A stretch of 64,000 nucleotides of DNA from positions 7,194,501 through 7,258,500 of the forward strand of contig NZ_CP107932.1 in the NCBI RefSeq assembly GCF_036032445.1, written 5' to 3'. The DNA is from Nocardia sp. NBC_00416. GTDB lineage: Bacteria > Actinomycetota > Actinomycetes > Mycobacteriales > Mycobacteriaceae. Below are positions 1 to 8,140 of this stretch, piece after piece (within the stretch, counting starts at the first letter, position 1; each line of letters begins with the position of its first letter). The notes under the pieces were generated by a model. The model worked only from the letters and a program-made list of their open reading frames with translations, did not search any database and had not been told where the DNA came from. Made by a program: the position numbers and the translations under genes.

Positions 1-1
1 G

Positions 2-283
2 CTGATCGCCAACGATCTCGCCGTACCGGACCTGTCGGCCATCGGGGTGGCGAAACCGCTGGCGGTGACCATCTCCACCCGGATGTGCACCCCCGATAAG
101 ATCGGCGAATTCAAGCGGGTGCTGTCCCGCCATCCCGGAACCTCGGATGTGCACGTTCGGCATGTGGGCGCCCGGGAGAAGACCACCCTGCTGAAACTGG
201 ACGACAGTCTGCGGGTGGAACAGTCCTCGGCGCTCATGGGAGACCTGAAAGCGCTACTCGGGCCGGGCTGCCTGGCCGGCTGA
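2..283 (+). CDS. dnaE1: DNA polymerase III alpha subunit, C-terminal fragment
   Basis: This is the 3' end of a gene that begins before the window; the frame is open from base 2 to the TGA at 281-283 (about 93 residues). The fragment reads like the extreme C-terminus of the replicative polymerase DnaE, the small OB-fold/tail part after the catalytic PHP, palm and fingers domains, with motifs such as [11 protein letters not shown] and KIGEFKRVL. It would act in the replisome as the catalytic subunit. The identification is supported by synteny: in Mycobacterium dnaE1 lies shortly upstream of the deazaflavin reductase-ilvA pair, as here. The active site cannot be assessed from this piece. Confidence 0.75.
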   Translation: MIANDLAVPDLSAIGVAKPLAVTISTRMCTPDKIGEFKRVLSRHPGTSDVHVRHVGAREKTTLLKLDDSLRVEQSSALMGDLKALLGPGCLAG

Positions 284-293
284 GCGTGCCGCG

Positions 294-608
294 CTACCGG
301 GCCGCCTGTTCGACGCCGGCGGCGGTGTTCTGGTCCTGGTTGCCGAAGTCCGTCGCGACCGCGCCCACACCGTCGCCGACCCCGTTCACCGCTTGACTCA
401 GCAGGTCGAGACCGGTGAGTCCTTCGGCGGCGCCGGGACCGTACTGCGCGGCGAAGTTCTGGCCGATCTCGTCACCGCCCCAGCACTCGCCCTCGGCGTC
501 GATGACGGTACGGGCCGCGTTCACCGCGGCGGCGACCCGGTCCGCCACCTTCGCGATGGCGGGGCGGCTGGCCTGCAGCGCTTCCTGGTCGACCCGGATG
601 GTGCTCAT
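294..608 (-). CDS. WXG100-like small protein (type VII secretion-associated)
   Basis: A 104-residue protein, about the usual length of WXG100/ESAT-6-like proteins, predicted as two helices around a W-G-G turn (CWGGDEIG near residue 43). The N-terminal helix reads MSTIRVDQEAL. WXG100 proteins are secreted helical hairpins that act with ESX machinery. Its ATG overlaps the TGA of the upstream YbaB-like gene by 4 bases, so translation is probably coupled. No ESX ATPase or EccB-E genes are nearby, so its secretion system would have to be elsewhere. An alternative is a cytoplasmic helical partner of the YbaB-like protein. Confidence 0.65.
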   Translation of the reverse strand: MSTIRVDQEALQASRPAIAKVADRVAAAVNAARTVIDAEGECWGGDEIGQNFAAQYGPGAAEGLTGLDLLSQAVNGVGDGVGAVATDFGNQDQNTAAGVEQAAR

Positions 609-1114
609 TTACCACCGTCCAGGTAGCTGCGGTTGCGGAAGAACTCATCCTCGTCTTCCCGGCCCATCGGCGCGGCCGGTTCCGCCTCGGTTGCGGGATC
701 GGCGAACAGGGTGCCGATCACTGCTTTGATACTCGGCATACCCGGCGCCAGATCCGGCAGGTCCGGGACCTCGCCCGCCATGTCCTGTATCGGAGCCCAG
801 GCGTCCCGGGACAGATCGGTGGCCCGGCGGGCGGCCTGCTGCACCGCCTCCAGGATCGAACGCCCCAGCTTTTCCGGGGTCGACCGTTTGAACGCTTCCG
901 GCGTGAGATGCACCTGCACCGGGACTCCGGCGGTGTTCGCGTCGACCCGGACCAGGTTATCGGCCGACCACACGCTGACGGTCGTCTCCGCCAGCCGCTG
1001 CCGCACCTCCGACATCGCCTGCCGCTGCCGTTCGAAGGTGCCCAGCAGTTGATCCACACTCTCCCGCAACACCCCCGCGTCCGCCCGGATGGCCGCGCGG
1101 TCGTACTCGCTCAT
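605..1114 (-). CDS. YbaB/EbfC-family nucleoid-associated-like protein
   Basis: A 169-residue protein. Its first 100 residues fit the YbaB/EbfC fold: a long N-terminal helix rich in Q, R and E, then strands around SVWSADNLVRVDANTAG, and a helix with TPEKLGRSILEAVQQA. The last 50 residues are a proline/acid-rich tail. YbaB proteins bind DNA as dimers; in Nocardia and mycobacteria such genes often accompany WXG100 genes. I chose the ATG at 1114, preceded by GAGG, rather than a far longer open frame that runs antisense through the methyltransferase. It forms a two-gene unit with the WXG100-like gene through an ATGA overlap. Confidence 0.65.
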   Translation of the reverse strand: MSEYDRAAIRADAGVLRESVDQLLGTFERQRQAMSEVRQRLAETTVSVWSADNLVRVDANTAGVPVQVHLTPEAFKRSTPEKLGRSILEAVQQAARRATDLSRDAWAPIQDMAGEVPDLPDLAPGMPSIKAVIGTLFADPATEAEPAAPMGREDEDEFFRNRSYLDGGK

Positions 1115-1269
1115 CGATACCTCATTTCCACGGAACCGGTTCCTACCCTTCGACGCGCGCGGGCGTCGACCGGTTCCGGCGTGGTCGCCGGCGAAGCTCC
1201 GGTCGGGGTTCGAGATATACCATCGCGCCGCGCCCGGCGCCCGTACGGCCGATCGGCGCGTGGTCGGGT

Positions 1270-1884
1270 TCAGTGGCTGACAGCCACGCCGAGCGACTGG
1301 GTATCGATGAACGCCGGGCCCTGGCCCTGGAAGACCTCGAGGTCGCCGATCCCGAACCCCGCCGACTCGATCAGCGCGCGGATATTGCGGTCCAGATGAC
1401 ATCCGCCGGCGATGCGCTGCTGGATCGGGTCGAGCCGGTGCTGCCAGCGCTGCACCTTCGGATCCGGCGACAGACCGTGCTCGACGAAATGGAGGGTGCC
1501 GCCCGGTATCAGTACCCGGCGCACCTCGCCGAGAGCGGCCTCGATATCGGGGATGGTGCACATCGTCCAGGTCGAGAGGGCGGATTCGAAACTGTTGTCC
1601 GGGAAAGGCAGTTCCTGCCCGTCCAGGCCCGCGCGCTCGATCGGCACCGTTCCCGCGGCGCGGCGCGGCGCCGATAACCGCCAGCCCAGGTCCGCGGGCT
1701 CGACCGCGCTCACCGAATCGACGGTGTCCGGGTAGAAGGGCACGTTCAGCCCCGAGCCGAAGCCGAGTTCCAGCACCCGCCCGGACAGGCCGGCGCATAC
1801 CCGCTCCCGTAACGGCTCGTTGGCCTTCATCCCACAGGCCACGTTCACGATGCGCGGTACGACATGGTCGCGATAGATACCCAC
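1270..1884 (-). CDS. SAM-dependent class I methyltransferase
   Basis: A protein of about 204 residues with the Rossmann methyltransferase fold (Methyltransf_11 type). Motif I is VLELGFGSGLNVPFYP, with an acidic residue ending the following strand (VSAVEPADLG). A later LPFPDNSFESALSTWTMC matches motif IV and the post-motif. The family transfers methyl groups from SAM to small molecules or lipids; the substrate cannot be told. I prefer the GTG at 1884, giving MGIYRDHVVPRI as in related proteins, over the ATG 21 bases upstream. It stands alone, 155 bases upstream of the YbaB-like gene on the same strand. Confidence 0.7.
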   Translation of the reverse strand: MGIYRDHVVPRIVNVACGMKANEPLRERVCAGLSGRVLELGFGSGLNVPFYPDTVDSVSAVEPADLGWRLSAPRRAAGTVPIERAGLDGQELPFPDNSFESALSTWTMCTIPDIEAALGEVRRVLIPGGTLHFVEHGLSPDPKVQRWQHRLDPIQQRIAGGCHLDRNIRALIESAGFGIGDLEVFQGQGPAFIDTQSLGVAVSH

Positions 1885-1970
1885 GCCCTCTACTCTGGCA
1901 CCCACTACCTGCGAAAGCCATGGTGGACACTCGGATCGGCTACTCTGGGGCAGAGCTAGGGAGGTCGCTC

Positions 1971-2138
1971 ATGCCGATCAGGTTCCGTAAACGTCAATCC
2001 TTCGGGCCGCTGAAACTGAACTACACCCAAGCGGGTCTGTCCTCATGGAGTATCAAGATCGGCCCGTGGTCGTGGAACTCCCGGACCAAGAAGAACAGCG
2101 TCGATCTACCGGGTCCGCTGAGCTGGCGTCAGCGCTGA
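1971..2138 (+). CDS. DUF4236 small protein
   Basis: A 55-residue basic protein beginning MPIRFRKRQSFGPLKLNYT, with the pattern SSWSIKIGPWSWNSRTK typical of DUF4236 (short proteins with an FRKR start and a G-x-W-S core). An excellent ribosome site, GGGAGGT, lies 6 bases before the ATG at 1971, so the 17 extra upstream codons in frame are not used. The function of the family is unknown. It is monocistronic and followed by a hairpin shared with the convergent reductase gene. Confidence 0.75.
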   Translation: MPIRFRKRQSFGPLKLNYTQAGLSSWSIKIGPWSWNSRTKKNSVDLPGPLSWRQR

Positions 2139-2142
2139 AACC

Positions 2143-2172
2143 TTCCCGGCCACGGTGTTCCGCGGCCGGGAA
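2143..2172. terminator. Bidirectional hairpin terminator
   Basis: A perfect 9-bp inverted repeat (TTCCCGGCC at 2143-2151, GGCCGGGAA at 2164-2172, 12-base loop) fills the 41-base gap between the stops of the convergent DUF4236 and reductase genes. No T tract follows, as is usual in actinobacteria. Confidence 0.6.
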
Positions 2173-2179
2173 CGCGCGA

Positions 2180-2683
2180 TCAGATCGGGCGTAGTTCGAT
2201 CACCACGCCGCCCTGCTGCCAGGTCTGGTAGATATCGGCTTTGTTCGGGTTGCCCTCGGCGTCGAAGCCGATGCCGTTGAATCCCGCGTTGGTCTTGTTA
2301 TCGCGTGCGATGACCTCGAACAGGTGCACCACATCGTCCGTACCGGTGTGCACGAGGGGGTCGAACTGTTCGGGCCGCCCGCCCCGGCTCGCAGTGACCG
2401 GAGTGCCGGGCGCCAGATTCTTCACCCAGGGCCGCAGCGCCGTACCGATCAGCAGACTTTGCCCGTGCACGGTGTAGGCGACCGGAACATCGTAGGTGCG
2501 CCCGGATTTCCGGCCCACCACGTGCAGGGTCACCAGCCGTTTCCCCACCACCGAGGACAGCCCCGGTACCCGTAGCAATGTCCGGACCAGCAGGTTGGTC
2601 ACGCCCTGTGCCCGGCCGATCGGCTTGGGCCCGCTGGTGCCGGGGGTGCCGTAGGGGTTGGGCGCTGCGGAGTCGTCGCTCAT
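2180..2683 (-). CDS. Nitroreductase/deazaflavin (F420)-dependent family protein
   Basis: A 167-residue protein of the split beta-barrel DDN/FDR family that binds F420 or related deazaflavins. The core reads VTLHVVGRKSGRTYDVPVAYTVHG, followed by LIGTALRPWVKNLA; the R-K-S-G-R-x-Y segment is the cofactor-phosphate region of this family. An extra N-terminal tail rich in P and G comes before the core. Such proteins reduce quinones or other small molecules in actinobacteria. The ATG at 2683 has no Shine-Dalgarno but a GATACT box 6 bases upstream, consistent with a leaderless message. A second family member lies at 12750-13184. Confidence 0.7.
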   Translation of the reverse strand: MSDDSAAPNPYGTPGTSGPKPIGRAQGVTNLLVRTLLRVPGLSSVVGKRLVTLHVVGRKSGRTYDVPVAYTVHGQSLLIGTALRPWVKNLAPGTPVTASRGGRPEQFDPLVHTGTDDVVHLFEVIARDNKTNAGFNGIGFDAEGNPNKADIYQTWQQGGVVIELRPI

Positions 2684-2742
2684 GGTTCCAGTATCGGCCC
2701 GCGAGGCGCGTCGTGCCGTATGTTCCGTTGTCCGGCGCCGAC

Positions 2743-3468
2743 CTACAGCACTTGGTCGAGGAATCTGCGCAGCCGTGGGGTTTCGGCACTGTCGAACAGC
2801 GCGTCCGGGCTGCCCGACTCCACCACCACGCCGCCGTCCATGAAGACCACATGATCGGACACGCTGCGGGCGAAACCCATCTCATGGGTCACCACGATCA
2901 TCGACATACCGCCCGCGGCCAGGTCCGACATCAGTGCGAGTACCCCCTTGACCAATTCCGGGTCCAGCGCCGAGGTGGCCTCGTCGAAGAACATGATCTC
3001 CGGTTTCATGGCCAGCGCTCGCGCGATCGCCACCCGCTGCTGCTGACCGCCGGAGAGATTGGCGGGCCGGGAATCGGCTTTCCCGGTGAGACCGACGACC
3101 TCGAGTTGTTCGAGCGCGAGGGCCCGGGCCTCGTCCTTGGCCAGGCCGCGCAGTTTCCGCGGACCCAGCGCGATATTGTCGGCCACCGTCCGGTGCGGGA
3201 ACAGATTGAACTGCTGGAAGACCATGCCGATGCGCTGGCGCAGCCGGTCCGGATTCTCGGTGAGCACCGATGCGCCGTCGAGCAGGATATCCCCGGAATC
3301 GGGTTCGTGCAGCCGGTTCAGCACCCGCAGCAGGGTGGACTTCCCGGAACCCGACGGGCCGATCACCGTCGTCGTCTTCCCGGCGGCGACGTGGACGTCG
3401 ACCCCGCGTAGTACCTCGTTGCCGCCCAACCGCAGCCGCAGGTCGGTACCGGTCAATGACGCGCTCAT
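2743..3468 (-). CDS. Polar amino acid ABC transporter ATP-binding protein (GlnQ/HisP type)
   Basis: A 241-residue ATPase of the PAAT family. Visible motifs are Walker A GPSGSGKST (residues 37-45), a Q-loop in GMVFQQFNLFPH, the signature LSGGQQQR, Walker B IMFFDEATSALDPE and the H-loop VVTHEMG. It would energise import of a polar amino acid through the fused binding protein/permease encoded 3 bases upstream on the same strand, forming a two-gene operon. The length is normal for the family. Substrate specificity cannot be read from the ATPase. Confidence 0.88.
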   Translation of the reverse strand: MSASLTGTDLRLRLGGNEVLRGVDVHVAAGKTTTVIGPSGSGKSTLLRVLNRLHEPDSGDILLDGASVLTENPDRLRQRIGMVFQQFNLFPHRTVADNIALGPRKLRGLAKDEARALALEQLEVVGLTGKADSRPANLSGGQQQRVAIARALAMKPEIMFFDEATSALDPELVKGVLALMSDLAAGGMSMIVVTHEMGFARSVSDHVVFMDGGVVVESGSPDALFDSAETPRLRRFLDQVL

Positions 3469-3471
3469 CGG

Positions 3472-5265
3472 TTACCCCCGGCCTTCGGTGATGGTGGACT
3501 GCTCGACCGGGTCGATCGGCTGATCGGGCCGGCCGGTGCGCATCCGCTGATCGACATAGTTCACCAGATGGGTGAGCGGGATGGTCAGCAGCAGATAGAC
3601 CAGCCCGGCCGCCACCAGCGGGGAGAGGTTGCCGGTCTGGGCGTTGAGATCACGGCCGACCGCGAACAGTTCGCGCTGGGTGGCCAGCAGGCCGAGGAAA
3701 TAGATCAGGGAGGAATCCTTGATCAACGCGATGAACTGGTTCATCAGCGCTGGCAGCACCCGCCGTACGCCCTGCGGGATCACCACCAGCGTCATCGCCT
3801 GCCGGTACCCGAAACCGATCGCGCGGGCGGCCTCCAGCTGACCCGGCTCCACCGACTGGATACCGGAGCGGAAGATCTCGCCGATATACGCCGAGGCCAG
3901 CAGTGCCAGCGCCACCGCGCCGAGCCAGTACGGGTTGTTTCCGGTGATACCGCTGACCACCGGTCCGATGCCCAGCCCGATGAGCAGGATGATGACCACC
4001 GCGGGCAGGCCCCGGAAGATATCGGTGTACACCCGGGCCGGCCAGCGCAGCCAGCGGGTCCGCGAGATTCCGGCCACCGCGAGCAGCATGCCGATCACGG
4101 TGCCCAGCACGCCGGAGACCAGGGCGAGGATCACCGTGTTGGGCAGGCCCGTCTTGAACAGGTCCGGGAAGGCCTGCCGGTACAGCGACCAGTCGAAGAA
4201 GGTGTCGCGCAACTGTTGCAGGGTCGATTTGGGCGCCTGTTGCGTCTGCTCCTGGGGTGCGTTCTCGGCCGCGAGCGCGGCGAAATCCGGGAACTGCGGG
4301 GCGGGCGCGGCTTTCGACCCGGGTTTCCAGCCCGGCGGTGGTTCCCGGGGCACCCAGTCGCTGTAGAGGCGGGCGTAGGTGCCGTCGGCGATCACCGCGT
4401 CCAATCCGGCGTTGAGCGCGTCGATCAGCGGCCGATTGTTCTTCGCCACCGCCCAGGCGGCGAAGTTGTCCAGGCTGAACGAGTTCTGCACCACCGAGGT
4501 GCCGTCACCGGGGGCGATGGCCCCTTCGGCCTGTGCCGACGGCGCGACCCAGGCGTCCACCTGACCGGTCTTCACATTCGCGTAGGCGGTGTTGTAGTCG
4601 GGGAACTTCACCGGGTCCAGGCCCAGTTCGTTCACCACATATTCGTCCTGGACCGTGCCCTGTACCACCGCGATCCGGGAGCCCGGGCCCAGATCGTCGA
4701 ATCCGTGTACCGGGCTGCCGTCCTTGACGACCAGCGAGAAGTAGCCGAAATCGTAGCCGTTGGTGAAGCCGACCATCTGGCGTCGGGCATCGGTGGTGGT
4801 GATGTTGGACGAGCCGGCGTCGAAGCGCCCGCCCGCGACCTGGGCCAGCAGGCCCGCGAACTCGGTTCCGGAGAATTCGACCCGCAAGCCGATCTTCGCG
4901 GCTACCGCCCGCAGGAGTTCGTTGTCGAATCCGGTGAACGCGCCGGCGGAGTTCACGCAGATGCTGGGCGGGGCGTCCGACAGCGTGCCCACACTCAGCA
5001 CCCCGGGCTGCGCGAGGCCGAGCCGGGATACGTCGACCGATCGCACGGCGATGGTGGAATCGGTGGTGAACCGGTCCTCGGTCCCGGCGCCCGGGGCGGT
5101 CAGGTTCTCCGGCGCGGCAGAGGCCGCTGCCGGGCCGGGCGGCGCGCACAGGTCACGGGCGGCGGTATCACCGCCGCCACCTCCGCACGCCGCCGCCAGC
5201 AGGGCGACCGCGAGCAGGATCGCGGCGAGTAGCGCACGGGAACGCGGTGGGGGCAGACCAGCCAT
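3472..5265 (-). CDS. ABC transporter substrate-binding/permease fusion protein
   Basis: About 597 residues. The N-terminus is a lipoprotein signal (hydrophobic stretch then LLAAACGGGGG), followed by a type-3 amino acid binding domain (about residues 75-310; ICVNSAGAFTGFDNELLRAVA, RRQMVGFTNGYDFGYFSLVV). A PQ-rich linker leads to a BPD_transp_1 permease of several membrane spans (about 370-590) with the EAA-like loop PGQLEAARAIGFGYRQA. In most bacteria these are separate genes. With the downstream ATPase it makes a complete polar amino acid importer. I chose ATG 5265, since AGGG lies 9 bases upstream; a TTG 9 bases earlier is too close to that AGGG. Confidence 0.85.
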   Translation of the reverse strand: MAGLPPPRSRALLAAILLAVALLAAACGGGGGDTAARDLCAPPGPAAASAAPENLTAPGAGTEDRFTTDSTIAVRSVDVSRLGLAQPGVLSVGTLSDAPPSICVNSAGAFTGFDNELLRAVAAKIGLRVEFSGTEFAGLLAQVAGGRFDAGSSNITTTDARRQMVGFTNGYDFGYFSLVVKDGSPVHGFDDLGPGSRIAVVQGTVQDEYVVNELGLDPVKFPDYNTAYANVKTGQVDAWVAPSAQAEGAIAPGDGTSVVQNSFSLDNFAAWAVAKNNRPLIDALNAGLDAVIADGTYARLYSDWVPREPPPGWKPGSKAAPAPQFPDFAALAAENAPQEQTQQAPKSTLQQLRDTFFDWSLYRQAFPDLFKTGLPNTVILALVSGVLGTVIGMLLAVAGISRTRWLRWPARVYTDIFRGLPAVVIILLIGLGIGPVVSGITGNNPYWLGAVALALLASAYIGEIFRSGIQSVEPGQLEAARAIGFGYRQAMTLVVIPQGVRRVLPALMNQFIALIKDSSLIYFLGLLATQRELFAVGRDLNAQTGNLSPLVAAGLVYLLLTIPLTHLVNYVDQRMRTGRPDQPIDPVEQSTITEGRG

Positions 5266-5285
5266 GATCGACAACCCTAATAGGT

Positions 5286-5306
5286 GCGGACGGCGGGGCC
5301 GTCCGC
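5286..5306. terminator. Short strong hairpin
   Basis: A perfect 9-bp inverted repeat, GCGGACGGC / GCCGTCCGC, with a GGG loop, lies just upstream of the transporter start and downstream of the lactonase gene on the same strand. It could be a second terminator for the lactonase or a structure in the transporter leader. Confidence 0.4.
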
Positions 5307-5368
5307 AGACCGCGCCCGGCCGGAGGGGTCGCGAAGTTGCGCCCGGCCCCCGGCTCCGCCCACGGCGG

Positions 5369-5399
5369 CGCGGGTACGCGGTGTGTCCGGGTACCCGCG
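5369..5399 (-). terminator. Hairpin terminator after the lactonase gene
   Basis: A 9-bp perfect stem (CGCGGGTAC at 5369-5377 and GTACCCGCG at 5391-5399, 13-base loop) begins 8 bases after the stop of the phosphotriesterase-like gene. The position suits intrinsic termination of the PucR-lactonase unit. Confidence 0.5.
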
Positions 5400-5406
5400 A
5401 GCCGTC

Positions 5407-6390
5407 TCACCCCGCTTCGAAGAACGCGCGCGGTACCTCGACGAGCATCGTGTCGATCTGCTTCTGCTCGATACCGCGGTCGAGCACATAGGGCAGAACA
5501 TCGTCGAACAGGTGCGTGTAGTGCCACTGCGGCAGTACGGCCGCCCGCAGGGACGGCGCCATCCAGTCGATATAGCAGTTGGCGTCCTGGGAGAGCACCA
5601 TCCGGTCGGCGTATCCGCGGCGCACCATCTCGATGAGCGTATCGGCGCGCGCTTCGAAGGTGGTCTCGAGATTGATGCCGAACCGGTCCATCCCGAGCAC
5701 GAAACCGGCGTCGGCGAGCGCGGTCAGATAGTCGAGGTCGGTGGTGTCGCCGCTGTGCCCCAGCACGATCCGGCGCGGATCGATCCCCTCTTCGTCGCAC
5801 AGCACCCGCTTGACCTCGAAGCCGGAGCCCGACTCGGGATGGGTGTGCACCGTGATCGGTACACCGGTTTCGTGGTGGGCCCGGGCCACGGCCCGCATCA
5901 CCCGTTCCACCCCGGGTGTCAGACCCTGAGTGTCGATGGCGCATTTGAGCATCCCCGCCTTGACCTCGGTGTCGCCGATACCGTCCCGGATATCGGAGAC
6001 GAACATGTCGACCAGCGGATCGGGGACCTGGGTGCCGAGCATCGCGTCGAGCGCCGGGCCGCGATAGTGGAAGTAGAACGGCAGATCATCGTAGGTGTAC
6101 AGGCCGGTGGCCACGATCAGGCGGAGCGGAATCCGTTGCGCGATCTGCGCGATCCGGGGGATGTAGCGGCCCAGGCCCACCACGGTGGGATCCACGATGG
6201 TGCGCACACCCGCGTCGTAGGCGGCGGTCAGCTGTCGTACCGCGTCGTCCACCCGCTCGTCCTCCGAACCCCATTCCGCGGAATAGTTCTGTTGCACATC
6301 GGAACTGAGTACGAAGACGTGCTCGTGCATGAGCGTGACACCGAGGTCGGCGGTATCGGCGGCGCCGCGGACGGTCTGAATGGAGGACAC
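5407..6390 (-). CDS. Phosphotriesterase-like lactonase/metallohydrolase
   Basis: A 327-residue amidohydrolase-superfamily TIM barrel of the phosphotriesterase family. All metal ligands are visible: H22 and H24 in LMHEHVF, the carbamylated lysine K149 in KAGMLK, H182 in VHTHPE, H212 in VLGHSGD and D269 in LSQDANCY. Related enzymes hydrolyse lactones (including N-acyl homoserine lactones) and promiscuously organophosphates. The GTG at 6390 is chosen because CAGGAG lies 6 bases upstream; the 32 residues before it are low-complexity. It follows a PucR regulator gene on the same strand by 262 bases, which may control it. Confidence 0.8.
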   Translation of the reverse strand: MSSIQTVRGAADTADLGVTLMHEHVFVLSSDVQQNYSAEWGSEDERVDDAVRQLTAAYDAGVRTIVDPTVVGLGRYIPRIAQIAQRIPLRLIVATGLYTYDDLPFYFHYRGPALDAMLGTQVPDPLVDMFVSDIRDGIGDTEVKAGMLKCAIDTQGLTPGVERVMRAVARAHHETGVPITVHTHPESGSGFEVKRVLCDEEGIDPRRIVLGHSGDTTDLDYLTALADAGFVLGMDRFGINLETTFEARADTLIEMVRRGYADRMVLSQDANCYIDWMAPSLRAAVLPQWHYTHLFDDVLPYVLDRGIEQKQIDTMLVEVPRAFFEAG

Positions 6391-6652
6391 AGGAGGCTCC
6401 TGACAAGGGCAGCGGGCAGCGCGAAACGCTTGCACGACAAGTGGTTTCGATCCGCGGTGTAACCCGGTTGGGTCCGCCGACGGCATATCCGGCAGTAGTT
6501 CCCACGGGTGGGAGCCGGTTTCGGGGATACCGGAACTGTACGACGTACTGTCTCGGGCGGGCCATATTCCGGCGGCATGAAAGCTCCGGCGACATTTGTG
6601 CGGAGAGCACAGTCGCCCAGGTCACGCCGGGACGGCGGGCCGGTCGGGCGTT

Positions 6653-7930
6653 TCAGCGGTGCGGCGCCTCCGGTCGCAGCACCGCGGCGCCGAGCAACTG
6701 GGTGGCCTGCAACGCGAGCCGCGGATACAGATCCGCGCCGTGGGTCTCGGGATTCGCGCCGATCAGGTTCAGTGCCTGCCGGACCCGGTATTGGACCGTA
6801 TTGCGATGGACTGCCAGGCGGGTCGCCGCGGCGGCGTAACTCCGATTTCCGGCGAGGAACACCCGCAGTGTCTCGCGCAGCCAGAGATTGCGTTCGTTGT
6901 CCGCCGCCAGTTCGCCCAGCTGGTCGGCGACGAACTCGCGCAGCGTATCGATATCACCCGCCAGCAGGGCGACGGCTGCCACGTCGGGATAGGACAGCAC
7001 GCGTGCCATGTGCTCGCCGCCGAGCAGCGCGAGCCGGCGCGCCCGGTCGGCCTGACCGGCCGTTCGCCGGAAACCCGCGATCCCGGTGCCGTAGCCGCTG
7101 AAGACCGCCCGCACCGGTAGCCCCCGTTCCGACAGCAGCCGTTCGACTGCCGCGCTGTCGACGGCGGCCTCATGTGGCAGGGCGAACCACAATCGGGCCT
7201 CGTGTTCGTCCACCGGCACCATGAGGGTCCCCTGCGCGCGGTCGAAAACGCCGGCCAGCGCCATTCGGAGGTGGTCGAAAACCTCGACGGCGGTGGCGGG
7301 ATCGATATGCGGATCGGTCCAGGCGTAGACCGCGAGATGGCCGCGCGTGAGCGGGTACTGCAGGACCTGCTCCGCGGCGTCGGCATCGGTGGCCGTGCCG
7401 TTGAGCACCCGGGTCACCCACTGTTGCCGCAAGCCGCCCCGATTGCCGACCCAGCGGTCGCGTTCCTGTTCGTAGGCGACCCCGACCTGCTCACAGACCT
7501 GGTCGATGTACACCGAGGTGCGGTTGACGATATGGACGATCGCCGGTGTGCTGACCGGGCCGCCGAATTCGATCGCGTACCGCATGGCGGTGTCCAGGAA
7601 TCCGGCCTGCCCGACGCGGTAGGCCCGGATCAGCGCGGAGGCGGGAACATCGCGCTGGGCGAGGATCCGGGCGTACACGAGTGCGCGCTCCGGAGCCCGG
7701 ACGTCGTCCTCCGTCGCTTCGTTCTGCAGGAACTGCAGTGCCTCCATCAAATTGTCGGTAGTGCCCGCTTCCATCAGTTCGCGTAGCCGCGGATCACGGT
7801 CCAGCGCCGGCACCTGGGTTCGCATCAGGCTCGACAGCTCGTCGATGAACTGGGCCCGGTCACGCAGGAATGTCTGCGCGACCAGCCCGACCACCTCTTC
7901 GGTGCTGCGCGCCGCCCGTTGTTGCTCCAC
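6653..7930 (-). CDS. PucR/CdaR-family helix-turn-helix regulator
   Basis: A 425-residue protein with a C-terminal PucR helix-turn-helix (HTH_30; RLAVHRNTVQYRVRQALNL, about residues 375-395) and a central GGDEF-like/CdaR region. The N-terminal part (RTQVPALDRDPRLRELMEAG, LIRAYRVGQAG) resembles the RsbR-like sensory domain of this family. PucR proteins activate catabolic genes in response to a substrate-derived ligand. The start is GTG without a clear ribosome site. The adjacent downstream lactonase is the obvious candidate target. Confidence 0.8.
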   Translation of the reverse strand: MEQQRAARSTEEVVGLVAQTFLRDRAQFIDELSSLMRTQVPALDRDPRLRELMEAGTTDNLMEALQFLQNEATEDDVRAPERALVYARILAQRDVPASALIRAYRVGQAGFLDTAMRYAIEFGGPVSTPAIVHIVNRTSVYIDQVCEQVGVAYEQERDRWVGNRGGLRQQWVTRVLNGTATDADAAEQVLQYPLTRGHLAVYAWTDPHIDPATAVEVFDHLRMALAGVFDRAQGTLMVPVDEHEARLWFALPHEAAVDSAAVERLLSERGLPVRAVFSGYGTGIAGFRRTAGQADRARRLALLGGEHMARVLSYPDVAAVALLAGDIDTLREFVADQLGELAADNERNLWLRETLRVFLAGNRSYAAAATRLAVHRNTVQYRVRQALNLIGANPETHGADLYPRLALQATQLLGAAVLRPEAPHR

Positions 7931-8140
7931 GCGTCAATGATCGCGCGGCGGGGTGAACGGGTCGCTGCCCGGGCCGTACTTCGTCGTCCTGGGCGCAACC
8001 TCCCCTCGCCCGTCGATCGGTCGCCGCGGAACCCGTGGTTCGGGCCGATGCGGACGGATAGAGTCGGTCCACCGGCGGGAGGCCGGTGGACCGGGCCGCG
8101 CGTGCCGGTTATCGCTGGATCGACCCGGTACAGGGGGCGT

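Noticed and set aside
605-1930. Very long minus-strand frame extending the YbaB-like gene through the methyltransferase
   Set aside because: Upstream of 1114 it lies in another frame of the methyltransferase gene; the GAGG-supported ATG at 1114 gives a family-sized protein.
3568-5232. 554-codon plus-strand open frame opposite the transporter fusion
   Set aside because: It is antisense to a well-supported gene, full of H, R, Q and G as expected from the mirror of GC-rich codons, and has no domain.
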